Positions 1 through 8,396 of a DNA stretch of 64,000 bases are shown here, in pieces. Under the pieces are notes generated by a model that saw only the letters and a list, made by a program, of their open reading frames with translations, searched no databases and was not told the DNA's origin. The translations under genes and the position numbers were made by a program. The DNA comes from Streptosporangium roseum DSM 43021 (GTDB lineage: Bacteria > Actinomycetota > Actinomycetes > Streptosporangiales > Streptosporangiaceae): contig NC_013595.1 of NCBI RefSeq assembly GCF_000024865.1, forward strand, positions 1,426,001 through 1,490,000. The letters run 5' to 3'. Every line of letters starts with the position of its first letter. Positions within the stretch are counted from its first letter, which is position 1.

Positions 1-981
1 CGGTACGCCGCGCTCGCGCCCTCCGCCCGGATCCTGTCCGGCCCGCTCGGGATCTCCAACCGGGCCGCCCGGCTCGCCTGGGAGCAGACCGGGCTCCCCG
101 TCCTCGCCCAGCAGACCGGCGCCGAGGTGATCCACGCCCCCTACTACTCGATGCCGCTCCGCTCCGGCCTGCCGACCGTGGTGACCGTGCACGACGTCAC
201 CTGGTTCACCGAGCCCTCGCAGCACAGCGAGGTCAAGGCCTCCTTCTTCCGCTCGGCGACCCGCACGGCGGTCCGGCACGCCTCCAGGGTGATCGTGCCC
301 TCCAAGGCGACCAGGGACGAGCTGATCCGGGTGCTCGCCGCCGACCCCACCCGGATCGACGTGGCCTATCACGGGGTGGACCCGGCGCTGTTCCACCGGC
401 CGTCCGAGCGGGAGGTCCGGCACGCCGCCGACCGGCTCGGCCTGCACGGTGCCCCCTACGTCGCCTTCCTGGGCCCGCTGGAGCCGCGCAAGAACATCCC
501 CAACCTGATCCGCGGCTTCGTCCGGGCCGTCCAGGACCTGCCCGACCCGCCCGCCCTGGTGCTGGCCGGTGGCCTCCGCGACGCCGATGTGGACGCGGCG
601 GTCGGGGAGGTGCCTTCCACCGTGAAGGTGCTCCGCCCCGGCTACCTGGCCTTCGGCGACCTGTCCGGGTTCCTCGGCGGCGCGCTCGTGGCGGCCTTCC
701 CCTCGCGCGGCGAGGGGTTCGGGCTCCCGGTGCTGGAGGCCATGGCCTGCGGCGCGCCGGTGCTCACCACGCACCGCACCTCGCTGCCCGAGGTGGGAGG
801 GGACGCGGTCGCCTACACCGAGCCCGACGACGCCAGCATCGCCGACGCGCTCCGCGCGCTGCTGGCCTCGCGGGAGCGCCGCGAGGCCCTGTCCGCGGCC
901 GGCCTGACCCGCTCCAGGGAGTTCACCTGGGAAGCCTCGGCTGAGGCCCACCTGGTCTCGTATCAACGTGCTGTCGAATAG
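1..981 (+). CDS. Glycosyltransferase, GT-B fold family (5'-truncated by window edge)
   Basis: The reading frame is open from base 1, so the gene starts outside the window. The visible 326 residues contain the second half of an N-terminal Rossmann domain (VTVHDVTWFTEP, then a VPSKAT segment) and a complete Glycos_transf_1 domain with FLGPLEPRKNI and the EGFGLPVLEAMACGAPV donor-binding signature followed by LPEVGGDA. Such enzymes transfer a sugar from an NDP- or lipid-linked donor, often mannose in this genomic neighbourhood. It ends 17 bp before a sugar-nucleotide pyrophosphorylase, so both probably serve cell-envelope glycan synthesis. Donor and acceptor cannot be read from the sequence. Confidence 0.85.
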   Translation, partial: RYAALAPSARILSGPLGISNRAARLAWEQTGLPVLAQQTGAEVIHAPYYSMPLRSGLPTVVTVHDVTWFTEPSQHSEVKASFFRSATRTAVRHASRVIVPSKATRDELIRVLAADPTRIDVAYHGVDPALFHRPSEREVRHAADRLGLHGAPYVAFLGPLEPRKNIPNLIRGFVRAVQDLPDPPALVLAGGLRDADVDAAVGEVPSTVKVLRPGYLAFGDLSGFLGGALVAAFPSRGEGFGLPVLEAMACGAPVLTTHRTSLPEVGGDAVAYTEPDDASIADALRALLASRERREALSAAGLTRSREFTWEASAEAHLVSYQRAVE

Positions 982-986
982 TGGGT

Positions 987-999
987 TAACCTCACGGGA
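987..999 (+). promoter_or_regulatory. -10 element placing +1 on the start codon of the pyrophosphorylase (leaderless)
   Basis: TAACCT at 987-992 fits the TANNNT -10 consensus. Its last base is 7 nt before the ATG at 999, so the predicted transcription start coincides with the start codon. No Shine-Dalgarno sequence lies between this element and 999. No good -35 hexamer is visible, so this is a suggestion. Confidence 0.35.
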
Positions 1000-2093
1000 T
1001 GATGGAGACCCCTTTGCCGGAACTTGAGGCGATTCTCCTTGTCGGAGGACAGGGGACGCGCCTGCGTCCGCTGACGCTCGGCACCCCCAAGCCGCTGCTG
1101 CCCACCGCGGGGGTTCCCTTCCTTGCCCACCAGCTCGCGCGGGCCCGCTCGTTCGGCGTGCGGCGCATCGTGTTCGCCACCTCCTACCGGGCGGAGATGT
1201 TCTCCGAGGCGTTCGGGGACGGCTCGGCGTTCGGGCTCTCGCTCGAATACATGACCGAGGAGACGCCGCTCGGCACCGGCGGCGCCATCCGCAACGCCGC
1301 CGAGGCGCTGACCTGCGATCCCGACGCGCCGGTGCTGGTGCTCAACGGCGACATCCTGTCCGGCCACGACATCGGCGACCAGGTGGCCCGGCACGTCGCC
1401 CGGCAGGCCGCCGTCACCCTGCACCTGACCGAGGTGGAGGACCCCACGCGCTTCGGCTGCGTGCCGACCGACGACGCGGGACGGGTGACCGCCTTCCTGG
1501 AGAAGACCCCGAACCCGGTCACCAACCGGATCAACGCCGGCTGCTACGTCTTCACCCGCTCGGTGATCGACTCGATCCCGGCCGGGGAGGTCGTCTCGGT
1601 CGAGCGCGAGACCTTCCCCGGCCTGATCGAGTCCGGTGCCCTGGTGCTCGGCTACGCCGACGCCTCCTACTGGCTCGACGTGGGCACGCCCGCGGCGTTC
1701 ATCAAGGGCTCCCGCGACCTGGTCCTGGGCCGCCTCGCCTCGCCCGCGCTGCCCGGCCCTCCCGGCGAGTTCCTCGCGCTGCCCGGTGCGAAGGTCTCGA
1801 CCGAGGCCAAGGTCGACGGTGGCACGGCGGTCGGCGCCCGCGCGGTCGTGGAGTCCGGCGCCCAGGTCTCCGGCAGCGTGCTCGGCGACGACTGCGTGAT
1901 CCACTCGGGGGCGGCCGTGACCGACTCGGTGGTCGGCATCGGCGCCCGCGTCGCCTCCGGAGCGGTCCTGCGCGACGTCGTCATCGGCGACGGCGCGATC
2001 GTGGGTCCGGGCAACGAGCTCATGGCGGGCAGCCGCGTCTGGCCCGGTGTCGTGCTCCCCGAGTGCGCCGTCCGATTCTCCAGCGACGTCTGA
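999..2093 (+). CDS. NDP-sugar pyrophosphorylase (mannose-1-phosphate guanylyltransferase type)
   Basis: A 364-residue nucleotidyltransferase that would make GDP-mannose, or another NDP-sugar, from NTP and sugar-1-phosphate in the cytoplasm. The N-terminus carries the nucleotide-binding loop LLVGGQGTRLRPLT and the KPLLP motif (about residues 13-35). LVLNGDILSG supplies the metal-binding aspartate, and the end is a left-handed beta-helix-like tail with repeated GDDCVI/GIGARV/GDGAIV hexapeptides (about 270-350). It corresponds in family and neighbourhood to mycobacterial Rv3264c (annotated manB or manC by different authors). ATG at 999 and 1002 are adjacent; 999 matches a -10 element for leaderless translation. 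Confidence 0.85.
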   Translation: MMETPLPELEAILLVGGQGTRLRPLTLGTPKPLLPTAGVPFLAHQLARARSFGVRRIVFATSYRAEMFSEAFGDGSAFGLSLEYMTEETPLGTGGAIRNAAEALTCDPDAPVLVLNGDILSGHDIGDQVARHVARQAAVTLHLTEVEDPTRFGCVPTDDAGRVTAFLEKTPNPVTNRINAGCYVFTRSVIDSIPAGEVVSVERETFPGLIESGALVLGYADASYWLDVGTPAAFIKGSRDLVLGRLASPALPGPPGEFLALPGAKVSTEAKVDGGTAVGARAVVESGAQVSGSVLGDDCVIHSGAAVTDSVVGIGARVASGAVLRDVVIGDGAIVGPGNELMAGSRVWPGVVLPECAVRFSSDV

Positions 2094-2115
2094 TCCCCTA
2101 CGGCGCACGGGTGGG

Positions 2116-3036
2116 ATGACAGTGCTCGCGCGGGATGCGGCGAGGGAGCGGCGGTGGCGTTCGGAGGGGCCGCTCGACCTTGAGCTGACCCTCGGCCCGC
2201 ACCGGCGCGGGGGCGGTGACCCGGCCTGGCGGAAGACGCCCGACGGGGCGATCTGGCGGACCTCGCGGACGCCGGACGGTCCCGGCACGTTACGGGTGCT
2301 CGCCCGGGGCGGTCATGTCGACGGCGCCGCCTGGGGGCCGGGCGCCGAGTGGCTGCTGGAGACGCTCCCGGCGATGCTCGGCGTGGACGACGACCTCTCG
2401 GGGTTCGTCCCCGAGCACGACACGATCCGCGACGCGGCCAGGCGTTACGGCGGGCTCCGGGTCGGGCGGACCTTCCGGGTGCTGGAGGCCCTGGTGCCCG
2501 CCGTGCTCGAACAGAAGGTCGTGACCGGTGAGGCCTGGCGGGCGTGGCGGTGGCTGCTCGGCCGGTACGGCGAGCCCGCACCGGGACCCGCGCCCGAGGG
2601 GATGAGGGTCTTCCCCGAGCCCGAGGCGTGGCGGTCGATCCCGCCATGGGACTGGCACCGGGCGGGGACGGAGGCCGTACGGGCGCGGACCGTCGTGAAC
2701 GCCGCGTGGCACGCGGCGAAGCTGGAGGCGGCCGGGGACAGCGCCGACGCGGATCGGCTGCTGCGGGCGCTGCCGGGGATCGGGGTGTGGACCTCCGCCG
2801 AGGTACGGCAGCGGTCGCACGGTGACGCGGACGCGATCTCGGTGGGCGACTATCACCTGGCGTCGCTGGTCGGCTGGTCGCTGACCGGCAGGAAGGCCGA
2901 CGACGCGGAGATGCTGCGGCTGCTCGCGCCCTACCGGGGGCACCGGCACCGGGTCAGCAGGCTGCTGAAGCTGGGCGGTGCGCGGCCGCCCGCTCGGGGA
3001 CCGAGGACAGCAGCTCGCGACTACCGCTCGTTCTGA
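2116..3036 (+). CDS. HhH-GPD superfamily base-excision DNA glycosylase (AlkA / 3-methyladenine glycosylase 2 type)
   Basis: A 306-residue protein whose second half holds the helix-hairpin-helix LLRALPGIGVWTSAEV, followed by VGDYHLA with the likely catalytic aspartate D245. No lysine is seen at the position used by bifunctional AP-lyases, so it should be a monofunctional glycosylase removing alkylated bases. The frame is open upstream into the previous gene. I chose ATG 2116, because the 2047 start would bury the protein 47 bp inside the pyrophosphorylase gene and add residues that look like frame noise. Confidence 0.8.
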   Translation: MTVLARDAARERRWRSEGPLDLELTLGPHRRGGGDPAWRKTPDGAIWRTSRTPDGPGTLRVLARGGHVDGAAWGPGAEWLLETLPAMLGVDDDLSGFVPEHDTIRDAARRYGGLRVGRTFRVLEALVPAVLEQKVVTGEAWRAWRWLLGRYGEPAPGPAPEGMRVFPEPEAWRSIPPWDWHRAGTEAVRARTVVNAAWHAAKLEAAGDSADADRLLRALPGIGVWTSAEVRQRSHGDADAISVGDYHLASLVGWSLTGRKADDAEMLRLLAPYRGHRHRVSRLLKLGGARPPARGPRTAARDYRSF

Positions 3037-3154
3037 CCCCGTCGAAGTCGGGGAAGGGCTCGACGGTCCGCCAGTCGCGGCTGTCGCGGCTGTCCGCCCC
3101 GATCAGCGGGGCGAGGACGGCGGCCGCGGCGAAGGCGAGGAGAAACCAGATCAT
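2954..3154 (-). CDS. Small single-pass membrane or secreted protein, 66 aa, unrecognised
   Basis: The ATG at 3154 is preceded by AGGAG six bases upstream, a good ribosome binding site. The product begins with a hydrophobic segment (about residues 2-19) and continues with GADSRDSRDW and a polar tail. The last 80 bp overlap the 3' end of the HhH-GPD gene on the opposite strand. I do not recognise a family. The good start signal and hydrophobic N-terminus support it; the overlap and short length argue for caution. It faces fbiC divergently. Confidence 0.45.
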   Translation of the reverse strand: MIWFLLAFAAAAVLAPLIGADSRDSRDWRTVEPFPDFDGVRTSGSRELLSSVPERAAAHRPASAAC

Positions 3155-3239
3155 TTTCGGCTCCTGAGGTTTCGAAGGAGGTCCGGTGGGATGACTCAAA
3201 TATATGCGCCTGCAATCATTTACGTCCATCGAGATTTAC

Positions 3240-3331
3240 TTGACTGCACTCTTTAGCAGTGCTGAAGTGTCTCGTCCCGTGATCCGGTACCCGCCTCCGG
3301 TTGACTTGGCGGCGCGCCGTAATGTGCGCTC
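3240..3331 (+). promoter_or_regulatory. Promoter region of fbiC, probably leaderless
   Basis: TAATGT at 3320-3325 is a good -10 hexamer lying exactly 7 bases before the ATG at 3332, and there is no Shine-Dalgarno sequence, so the fbiC mRNA may be leaderless. TTGACT occurs at 3301 (spacer 13, short) and again at 3240-3245, where a second candidate pair has TGAAGT at 3263 with a 17-bp spacer. The first TTGACT belongs to a motif repeated just after the fbiC stop codon. Confidence 0.4.
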
Positions 3332-5935
3332 ATGAGCGTGAACCCCACCGATACAGCGATGCGCCGGGCACTGGCCCGCGCCCGCGACGGAAAAGCTCTC
3401 GACCTGACCGAAGCCGCCGTTCTGCTGCACGCCAGAGACGCCCACCTCGACACCCTGCTCGGGCACGCCGGACGGGTGAGGGACGCGGGGCTGGAGGCCG
3501 TCGGACGGCAAGGGATCATCACCTACAGCCGTAAGGTCTTCATCCCGCTCACCAGGCTCTGTCGCGACCGATGCGGGTACTGCACGTTCGCCACCGCCCC
3601 CCACAAGCTGGAGAGCATGTATCTCAGCCCCGACGAGGTGCTGGAGATCGCCCGGCAGGGCGCGGCCATGGGGTGCAAGGAGGCGCTGTTCACCCTGGGC
3701 GACCGGCCGGAGGACCGCTGGCCCCAGGCCCGCGAGTGGCTGCACGCCCACGGCTACGACGACACGCTGTCCTACGTCCGCGCGATGGCCATCCGGGTGC
3801 TGGAGGAGACCGGCCTGCTGCCGCACCTGAACCCCGGGGTCATGACCTGGCAGGACCTGCAGCGTCTCAAGCCCGTCGCGCCGTCGATGGGCATGATGCT
3901 GGAGACGACCTCGCGGCGGCTGTTCGAGGAGAAGGGACAGCCGCACTACGGATCGCCGGACAAGGACCCCGCGGTACGGCTGCGCGTGCTGGAGGACGCG
4001 GGACGGACCAACGTGCCGTTCACCAGCGGCATCCTCATCGGCATCGGCGAGACCGTCGAGGACCGGGCCGAGTCGCTGTTCGCGCTGCGCAGGGTGGCGC
4101 GCGAGTACGGCGGGCTCCAGGAGATCATCGTTCAGAACTTCCGCGCCAAGCCGGACACCGCGATGCGCGGCATGCCGGACGCGGACCTGCAGGAGCTGGC
4201 CGCCACGATCGCGGTGACCCGGCTGGTGCTGGGGCCCAGGATGCGGGTGCAGGCGCCGCCGAACCTGGTCGACTCCGAGTACGAGCTGATGATCAGGGCC
4301 GGGATCGACGACTGGGGCGGGGTCTCCCCGCTGACGCCCGACCACGTCAACCCCGAGCGCCCCTGGCCCCAGATCGACGACCTCGCCGTCCGCACCGCCG
4401 CCGCCGGGTTCGCCCTGCGCGAGCGGCTGACCATCTACCCCGAATACGTGCTGGCCGGTGAGCCCTGGCTCGACCCCCGGCTCGACGCGCACGTGGCCGC
4501 CCTGGCCGACCCGGAGACGGGCCTCGCCCGCGAGGACGCCGTCCTCGCCGGCCGCCCCTGGCAGGAGCCGGACGGCGGCTTCGTCTCCCTGGGCCGCACA
4601 GACCTGCACACGGCCGTCGACACCGAGGGCCGCACCAACGACCGCCGCGACGACTTCGACAACGTCTACGGCGACTGGGAGGCCCTCAGGGAGCGGCTCC
4701 CGGCCCCCGCGCCGGCCGGGGAGCCCGCCGTCCGGCTCGGGGAGGTCAGGGAGGCGTTGCGGCAGGCCGCCGACGACCCGGCCCGGCTGACCGACGCGCA
4801 GGCGCTCACCCTCCTCGACGTCGCCGGTGACCACAACGGCGTGGGGGCCGACGACGTGGCGCTGGAGGAGCTGTGCCGGATCGCCGACGACCTCCGCAGG
4901 GAGGCGGTCGGCGACGAGGTGACCTACGTGGTGAACCGGAACATCAACTTCACCAACGTCTGCTACACCGGCTGCCGGTTCTGTGCCTTCGCGCAGCGCC
5001 GTACCGACGCCGACGCCTACACCCTGAGCCTGGAGCAGGTCGCCGACCGGGCCTGGGAGGGGTGGCAGGCGGGGGCGACCGAGGTGTGCATGCAGGGCGG
5101 TATCCACCCGGACATGCCCGGCAGCGCCTACTTCGACATCGCCAGGGCGGTCAAGGCCCGGGTGCCGGAGATGCACGTCCACGCCTTCTCCCCGATGGAG
5201 GTCATCAACGGCGCCAGCCGTACGAACCTGTCCATCGAGGACTGGCTGGTCGCGGCCAAGGAGGCGGGCGTCGACTCGCTCCCCGGGACCGCGGCCGAGA
5301 TCCTCGACGACGACGTGCGCTGGGTGCTGACCAAGGGCAAGCTGCCCACCAGGGAGTGGGTGGAGGTCATCTCCACCGCGCACCGGGTCGGCATCCCGAC
5401 GACCTCCACGATGATGTACGGCCACGTGGACAACCACGCCCACTGGGTCCAGCACATCCGGCTGATCCGCCGCATCCAGGAGGAGACCGGCGGGTTCTCC
5501 GAGTTCGTGCTGCTGCCGTTCGTCCACCACAGCGCGCCCATCTACCTGGCCGGGATCGCCAGGCCCGGACCGACGGCGCGGGAGAACCGGGCCGTGCACG
5601 CGCTGGCCCGCATCCTCCTGCACGGCGCCATCAAGAACATCCAGTGCTCCTGGGTGAAGCTCCAGGACGGCCTGTGCCGCGAGGTGCTCCAGGGCGGGGT
5701 CAACGACCTCGGCGGCACGCTGATGGAGGAGACGATCAGCCGGATGGCGGGGTCGGAGAACGGCTCCTTCAAGACGATCAGCGACATCGCGGCGATGGTC
5801 GCCCCGACCGGCCGGCCGCTCCGGCAACGGACCACCTCCTACGGCGTGCCGGACGAGGATCGGCTGGCCGCCGCCGCGGCGAGCGACGGAGTTTGTCAAA
5901 GTGTGCGCAACTTCGTGCCGCTGGGGCGCCGATAA
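3332..5935 (+). CDS. fbiC: FbiC, 7,8-didemethyl-8-hydroxy-5-deazariboflavin (Fo) synthase
   Basis: An 867-residue fusion of two radical-SAM enzymes, CofG-like and CofH-like, which together build the deazaflavin chromophore Fo of coenzyme F420 from tyrosine and a flavin precursor (5-amino-6-ribitylamino-uracil). Each half has its CxxxCxxC iron-sulfur motif: C77, C81, C84 (LCRDRCGYCTF) and C544, C548, C551 (CYTGCRFCAF). The length and order match the actinobacterial fused form. fbiA and fbiB lie about 2.5 kb downstream on the other strand, so the window holds three of the four core F420 genes; a guanylyltransferase fbiD/cofC is not seen. Confidence 0.97.
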   Translation: MSVNPTDTAMRRALARARDGKALDLTEAAVLLHARDAHLDTLLGHAGRVRDAGLEAVGRQGIITYSRKVFIPLTRLCRDRCGYCTFATAPHKLESMYLSPDEVLEIARQGAAMGCKEALFTLGDRPEDRWPQAREWLHAHGYDDTLSYVRAMAIRVLEETGLLPHLNPGVMTWQDLQRLKPVAPSMGMMLETTSRRLFEEKGQPHYGSPDKDPAVRLRVLEDAGRTNVPFTSGILIGIGETVEDRAESLFALRRVAREYGGLQEIIVQNFRAKPDTAMRGMPDADLQELAATIAVTRLVLGPRMRVQAPPNLVDSEYELMIRAGIDDWGGVSPLTPDHVNPERPWPQIDDLAVRTAAAGFALRERLTIYPEYVLAGEPWLDPRLDAHVAALADPETGLAREDAVLAGRPWQEPDGGFVSLGRTDLHTAVDTEGRTNDRRDDFDNVYGDWEALRERLPAPAPAGEPAVRLGEVREALRQAADDPARLTDAQALTLLDVAGDHNGVGADDVALEELCRIADDLRREAVGDEVTYVVNRNINFTNVCYTGCRFCAFAQRRTDADAYTLSLEQVADRAWEGWQAGATEVCMQGGIHPDMPGSAYFDIARAVKARVPEMHVHAFSPMEVINGASRTNLSIEDWLVAAKEAGVDSLPGTAAEILDDDVRWVLTKGKLPTREWVEVISTAHRVGIPTTSTMMYGHVDNHAHWVQHIRLIRRIQEETGGFSEFVLLPFVHHSAPIYLAGIARPGPTARENRAVHALARILLHGAIKNIQCSWVKLQDGLCREVLQGGVNDLGGTLMEETISRMAGSENGSFKTISDIAAMVAPTGRPLRQRTTSYGVPDEDRLAAAAASDGVCQSVRNFVPLGRR

Positions 5936-5946
5936 CAAGTCCTCTA

Positions 5947-5967
5947 TTGACTTGCGCGCCGTAAGGG
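5947..5967 (+). repeat. Second copy of the motif upstream of fbiC (direct repeat flanking the gene)
   Basis: TTGACTTG directly followed by CGCGCCGTAA occurs 12 bp after the fbiC stop codon. The same two blocks, separated by GCGG, occur at 3301-3322 just before the fbiC start. The pair flanks the gene exactly. It may be a duplicated promoter piece, since the 6013 gene follows, or a trace of a past rearrangement. Confidence 0.5.
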
Positions 5968-6012
5968 GTTCATTGGGACAATCGTTATTTCCCTGAAGCG
6001 AGAGGTCCCCGC

Positions 6013-7767
6013 GTGCCCTCTTCCGGTCGACACCGTGTGGCCGCCGGCGCCGAGAGGCGCCGGCGGCAGGTGCATCTGCGTCTGTCGCTGGCGGCGGTCG
6101 CGGTCGCGGTCGCCCTGACCGGGAGCCTGGTCCTGGCGCTCGGCCCGGCGGACGGCCGGTGCTCACCCCGGGACCCGGTGCTGGTCGGCGTCGCCGCCGC
6201 GGTGGACATCGCGCCGACCGTCATGGAGGCCGCAGGCCGGTTCAACCGGAGCGGGACCGGCGTCGACGGCCGGTGCGTGCTGGTCCAGGTCATGGAGCAG
6301 CCGCCCGCCACCGTGCTGCGCACCCTGATCGGCGGCACCGCCGGGGTGCTCAGTGAGCGCCCCGACGGCTGGATCACCGACTCCTCGGCCTGGATCCGGC
6401 TCGCGCGCAAGCAGGGCGCCGGGAACCTGGCGGGCACCGAGACCGTGATGGCCACCTCGCCCCTGGTCTTCGCCACCCGCAAGTCCCTGGCCCAGCGCTT
6501 CGCGGTCGGCAAGACCGACATGAACTGGCGGATGGTCTTCCCGGCGACCACCCGGGGCCGGATCCGGCCCAACGCCGACGAGCCCGACGTGGTCCGCGTC
6601 CCGGACCCCTCGCTCGCCGGGGCCGGGATCGCCACGGTGGCCGCGGCCAGGGACGTCGTCGGCACCGGGGCGGAGGCCGACCGCTCGCTCACCGCGTTCG
6701 TCCGCTGGGCACAGGCGGGTTCGGCGCCCGACTACCGGAGCATGCTCGCCGCGGTCGACGACCGCTCCTTCTGGCAGCGCCCGGTGGTGATCGTCCCCGA
6801 GCAGTCGGTGTGGACGCACAACCGCCTGCCGTCCGGCGACCCGGTGGTCGCGCTCCATCCCCGCGAGGGGACCATCAACCTGGACTACCCCTACGTGGTC
6901 ACCTCCGCGGACAGCACGAAGGCGAGCGGATCGCGGGCCTTCGCCACCTGGCTGCGCTCCCCGGAGACCCAGGACGCCGTACGGCGGGCGGGCTTCCGCT
7001 CGGCGGACGGCACCCAGGGGCCGTACTCACCCGGACCCGAGATCCCCACCGAGGCGCCCCGCACCCGGCCGGCCATCCTGCCCGCGATGATCGACGAGGC
7101 GCTGGAGGCCTGGAGCAGGCTGGCCCCGCCGACCAACATCCTGGTCCTGGCCGACACCGGCAAGCACATGGCCCGGCCGATCAAGGAGGAGAAGGGCAGG
7201 ACCAAGCTCACCGTCGCGCTCGAAGCGGCCAGGCTGGGCCTGCAGCTCTTCCCCAACTCCACCCACATGGGCATGTGGGAGTTCGCCGCGGCCAAGGGCG
7301 GGGACCACCGCGAGCGGGTACGGATCGGCCCGATCCTGGAGCCCGACGGGGGCCAGGTCATCCGGCGCAGCCGCCTGGAGGAGCTGACCCGCACCCTGCG
7401 CGCCGACCCGAAGCTGTCCAGCTCCCTCTACGACTCCGTCCTCGCCGGGTTCCGCGAGGTGACCGACTCCTACGACGAGACGATGAACAACACCCTGCTC
7501 GTCATCACCGCGGGCAGGGACGACGGCAAGGGGCTGTCTAGCGGCGAACTGGCGGAGCGGCTCAGAGACGAGTGGGACCCGGAGCATCCGGTCCAGATCG
7601 TCGTGCTGGCCTTCGGCGACGACCTGGACCGTGCCGCCCTCGGGCAGGTGGCGAGCATCACCAACGGCTCCCTGCACATCGCCCAGGAGCCCAACGAGAT
7701 CATCGAGGTCTTCCTGTCCGCCCTGGCCCGCCGCCTGTGCCACCCCACGTGCCCCAAGGCCCCGTGA
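6013..7767 (+). CDS. Membrane-anchored protein: substrate-binding-protein-like domain fused to a VWA domain
   Basis: A 584-residue protein from a GTG start with a purine-rich GAGAGG shortly upstream. A basic N-terminus and hydrophobic segment (about 22-44) point to a membrane anchor with the rest outside. Residues about 60-350 resemble a type-2 periplasmic binding protein, with DIAPTVMEAAGRFN and a late FATWLRSPETQDAVRRAGF block. Residues about 370-575 form a von Willebrand A fold (TNILVLADTGKHM, then NNTLLVITAGRDDG and IVVLAFGDDLD). The metal-site motif begins D381-T-G-K-H rather than DxSxS, so metal binding is doubtful. I infer an extracytoplasmic ligand or adhesion role; the substrate is unknown. 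Confidence 0.75.
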   Translation: MPSSGRHRVAAGAERRRRQVHLRLSLAAVAVAVALTGSLVLALGPADGRCSPRDPVLVGVAAAVDIAPTVMEAAGRFNRSGTGVDGRCVLVQVMEQPPATVLRTLIGGTAGVLSERPDGWITDSSAWIRLARKQGAGNLAGTETVMATSPLVFATRKSLAQRFAVGKTDMNWRMVFPATTRGRIRPNADEPDVVRVPDPSLAGAGIATVAAARDVVGTGAEADRSLTAFVRWAQAGSAPDYRSMLAAVDDRSFWQRPVVIVPEQSVWTHNRLPSGDPVVALHPREGTINLDYPYVVTSADSTKASGSRAFATWLRSPETQDAVRRAGFRSADGTQGPYSPGPEIPTEAPRTRPAILPAMIDEALEAWSRLAPPTNILVLADTGKHMARPIKEEKGRTKLTVALEAARLGLQLFPNSTHMGMWEFAAAKGGDHRERVRIGPILEPDGGQVIRRSRLEELTRTLRADPKLSSSLYDSVLAGFREVTDSYDETMNNTLLVITAGRDDGKGLSSGELAERLRDEWDPEHPVQIVVLAFGDDLDRAALGQVASITNGSLHIAQEPNEIIEVFLSALARRLCHPTCPKAP

Positions 7768-7932
7768 CCGCGCCTGTGCCGCGTGCCGGAGGGGCGGCGG
7801 CCTGACCGGACGGTTCCCCGCCCGTCCGGGCCGTTCCCCGTGGAGGGGCGAAGGAGATACTTCTTGGCATTTCTGTAGTCATTGGACTACTCTTGGTGAC
7901 GAAATCCTGCTTCCTCGGGTCGGAGGGCGTCG

Positions 7933-8010
7933 ATGGACACTCCAGACGGTCGGATCCTGATGCTCATCGTGATCGTCACGATCGTGTTCGCCATCGCGCG
8001 GCTGTCGTAG
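7933..8010 (+). CDS. 25-residue single-span membrane microprotein, truncated relative of the next gene
   Basis: ATG 7933 to TAG 8010 encodes 25 residues that form one hydrophobic helix and end in ARLS. Its DGRILMLIVIVTIVF aligns with DGRLLILVVIATVVF of the 83-residue protein at 8070, and the upstream leader (GAAATCCTGCTTCCTC versus GAAACCCTGCTCCTCC) is duplicated too. It is either a genuine microprotein or a remnant of a partial tandem duplication. Only the pairwise similarity supports it; the start has a weak GGAGGGCGTCG upstream. Confidence 0.45.
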   Translation: MDTPDGRILMLIVIVTIVFAIARLS

Positions 8011-8069
8011 CCGCCCGCCGGCCTCCCGTGATGAAACCCTGCTCCTCCCCCCAAGGTAGGTGTGCGCCG

Positions 8070-8321
8070 ATGGGCAGCTCGGACGGTCGGCTCCTGATCC
8101 TCGTCGTGATCGCGACGGTCGTGTTCTTCGTCGGGCGGCGTTTCCAGCGGACGCTGGACACCTGGTCGGGGTGGGGCAAGGCGATCCAGGCGGCGGCCGA
8201 GGCGGCGGAGAAGATCCCGGGCGCGAAGTCGGCCGCGTGGGCGGCGGTCCGGGGCATGGTCGGGGTCGGCCTGCTGGCGCTGATCCTGTTCGCGGTGGTC
8301 GCGAACGCGATCCGGCACTGA
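8070..8321 (+). CDS. Small integral membrane protein, 83 aa, unrecognised
   Basis: The ATG at 8070 follows AAGGTAGG. The product has an N-terminal hydrophobic helix (about 7-22), an amphipathic middle rich in A, E and K (RTLDTWSGWGKAIQAAAEAAEKI) and a C-terminal hydrophobic helix (about 62-80), giving a hairpin topology. No family is recognised. It sits between the VWA protein and convergent fbiB, and its first third is duplicated in the 25-residue ORF just upstream. Confidence 0.65.
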   Translation: MGSSDGRLLILVVIATVVFFVGRRFQRTLDTWSGWGKAIQAAAEAAEKIPGAKSAAWAAVRGMVGVGLLALILFAVVANAIRH

Positions 8322-8333
8322 CGGAACTCCGCG

Positions 8334-8373
8334 GCCGCCGTTCCGCCGGCGGCACGGCCGGCGGAACGGCGGC
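8334..8373. terminator. Strong inverted repeat between convergent genes
   Basis: A perfect 16-bp stem (8334-8349 paired with 8358-8373) with an 8-base loop lies between the 83-aa gene and the end of fbiB. It lacks a U-tract, as is common in high-GC actinobacteria. It could end transcription from both sides. Confidence 0.6.
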
Positions 8374-8396
8374 ACCCGGTAGGGCGCTCCGGGACG

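Noticed and set aside
963..2288. 441-codon ORF opposite the pyrophosphorylase gene
   Set aside because: It is an antisense shadow with R/G/A-rich composition. Similar shadows lie opposite most genes here.
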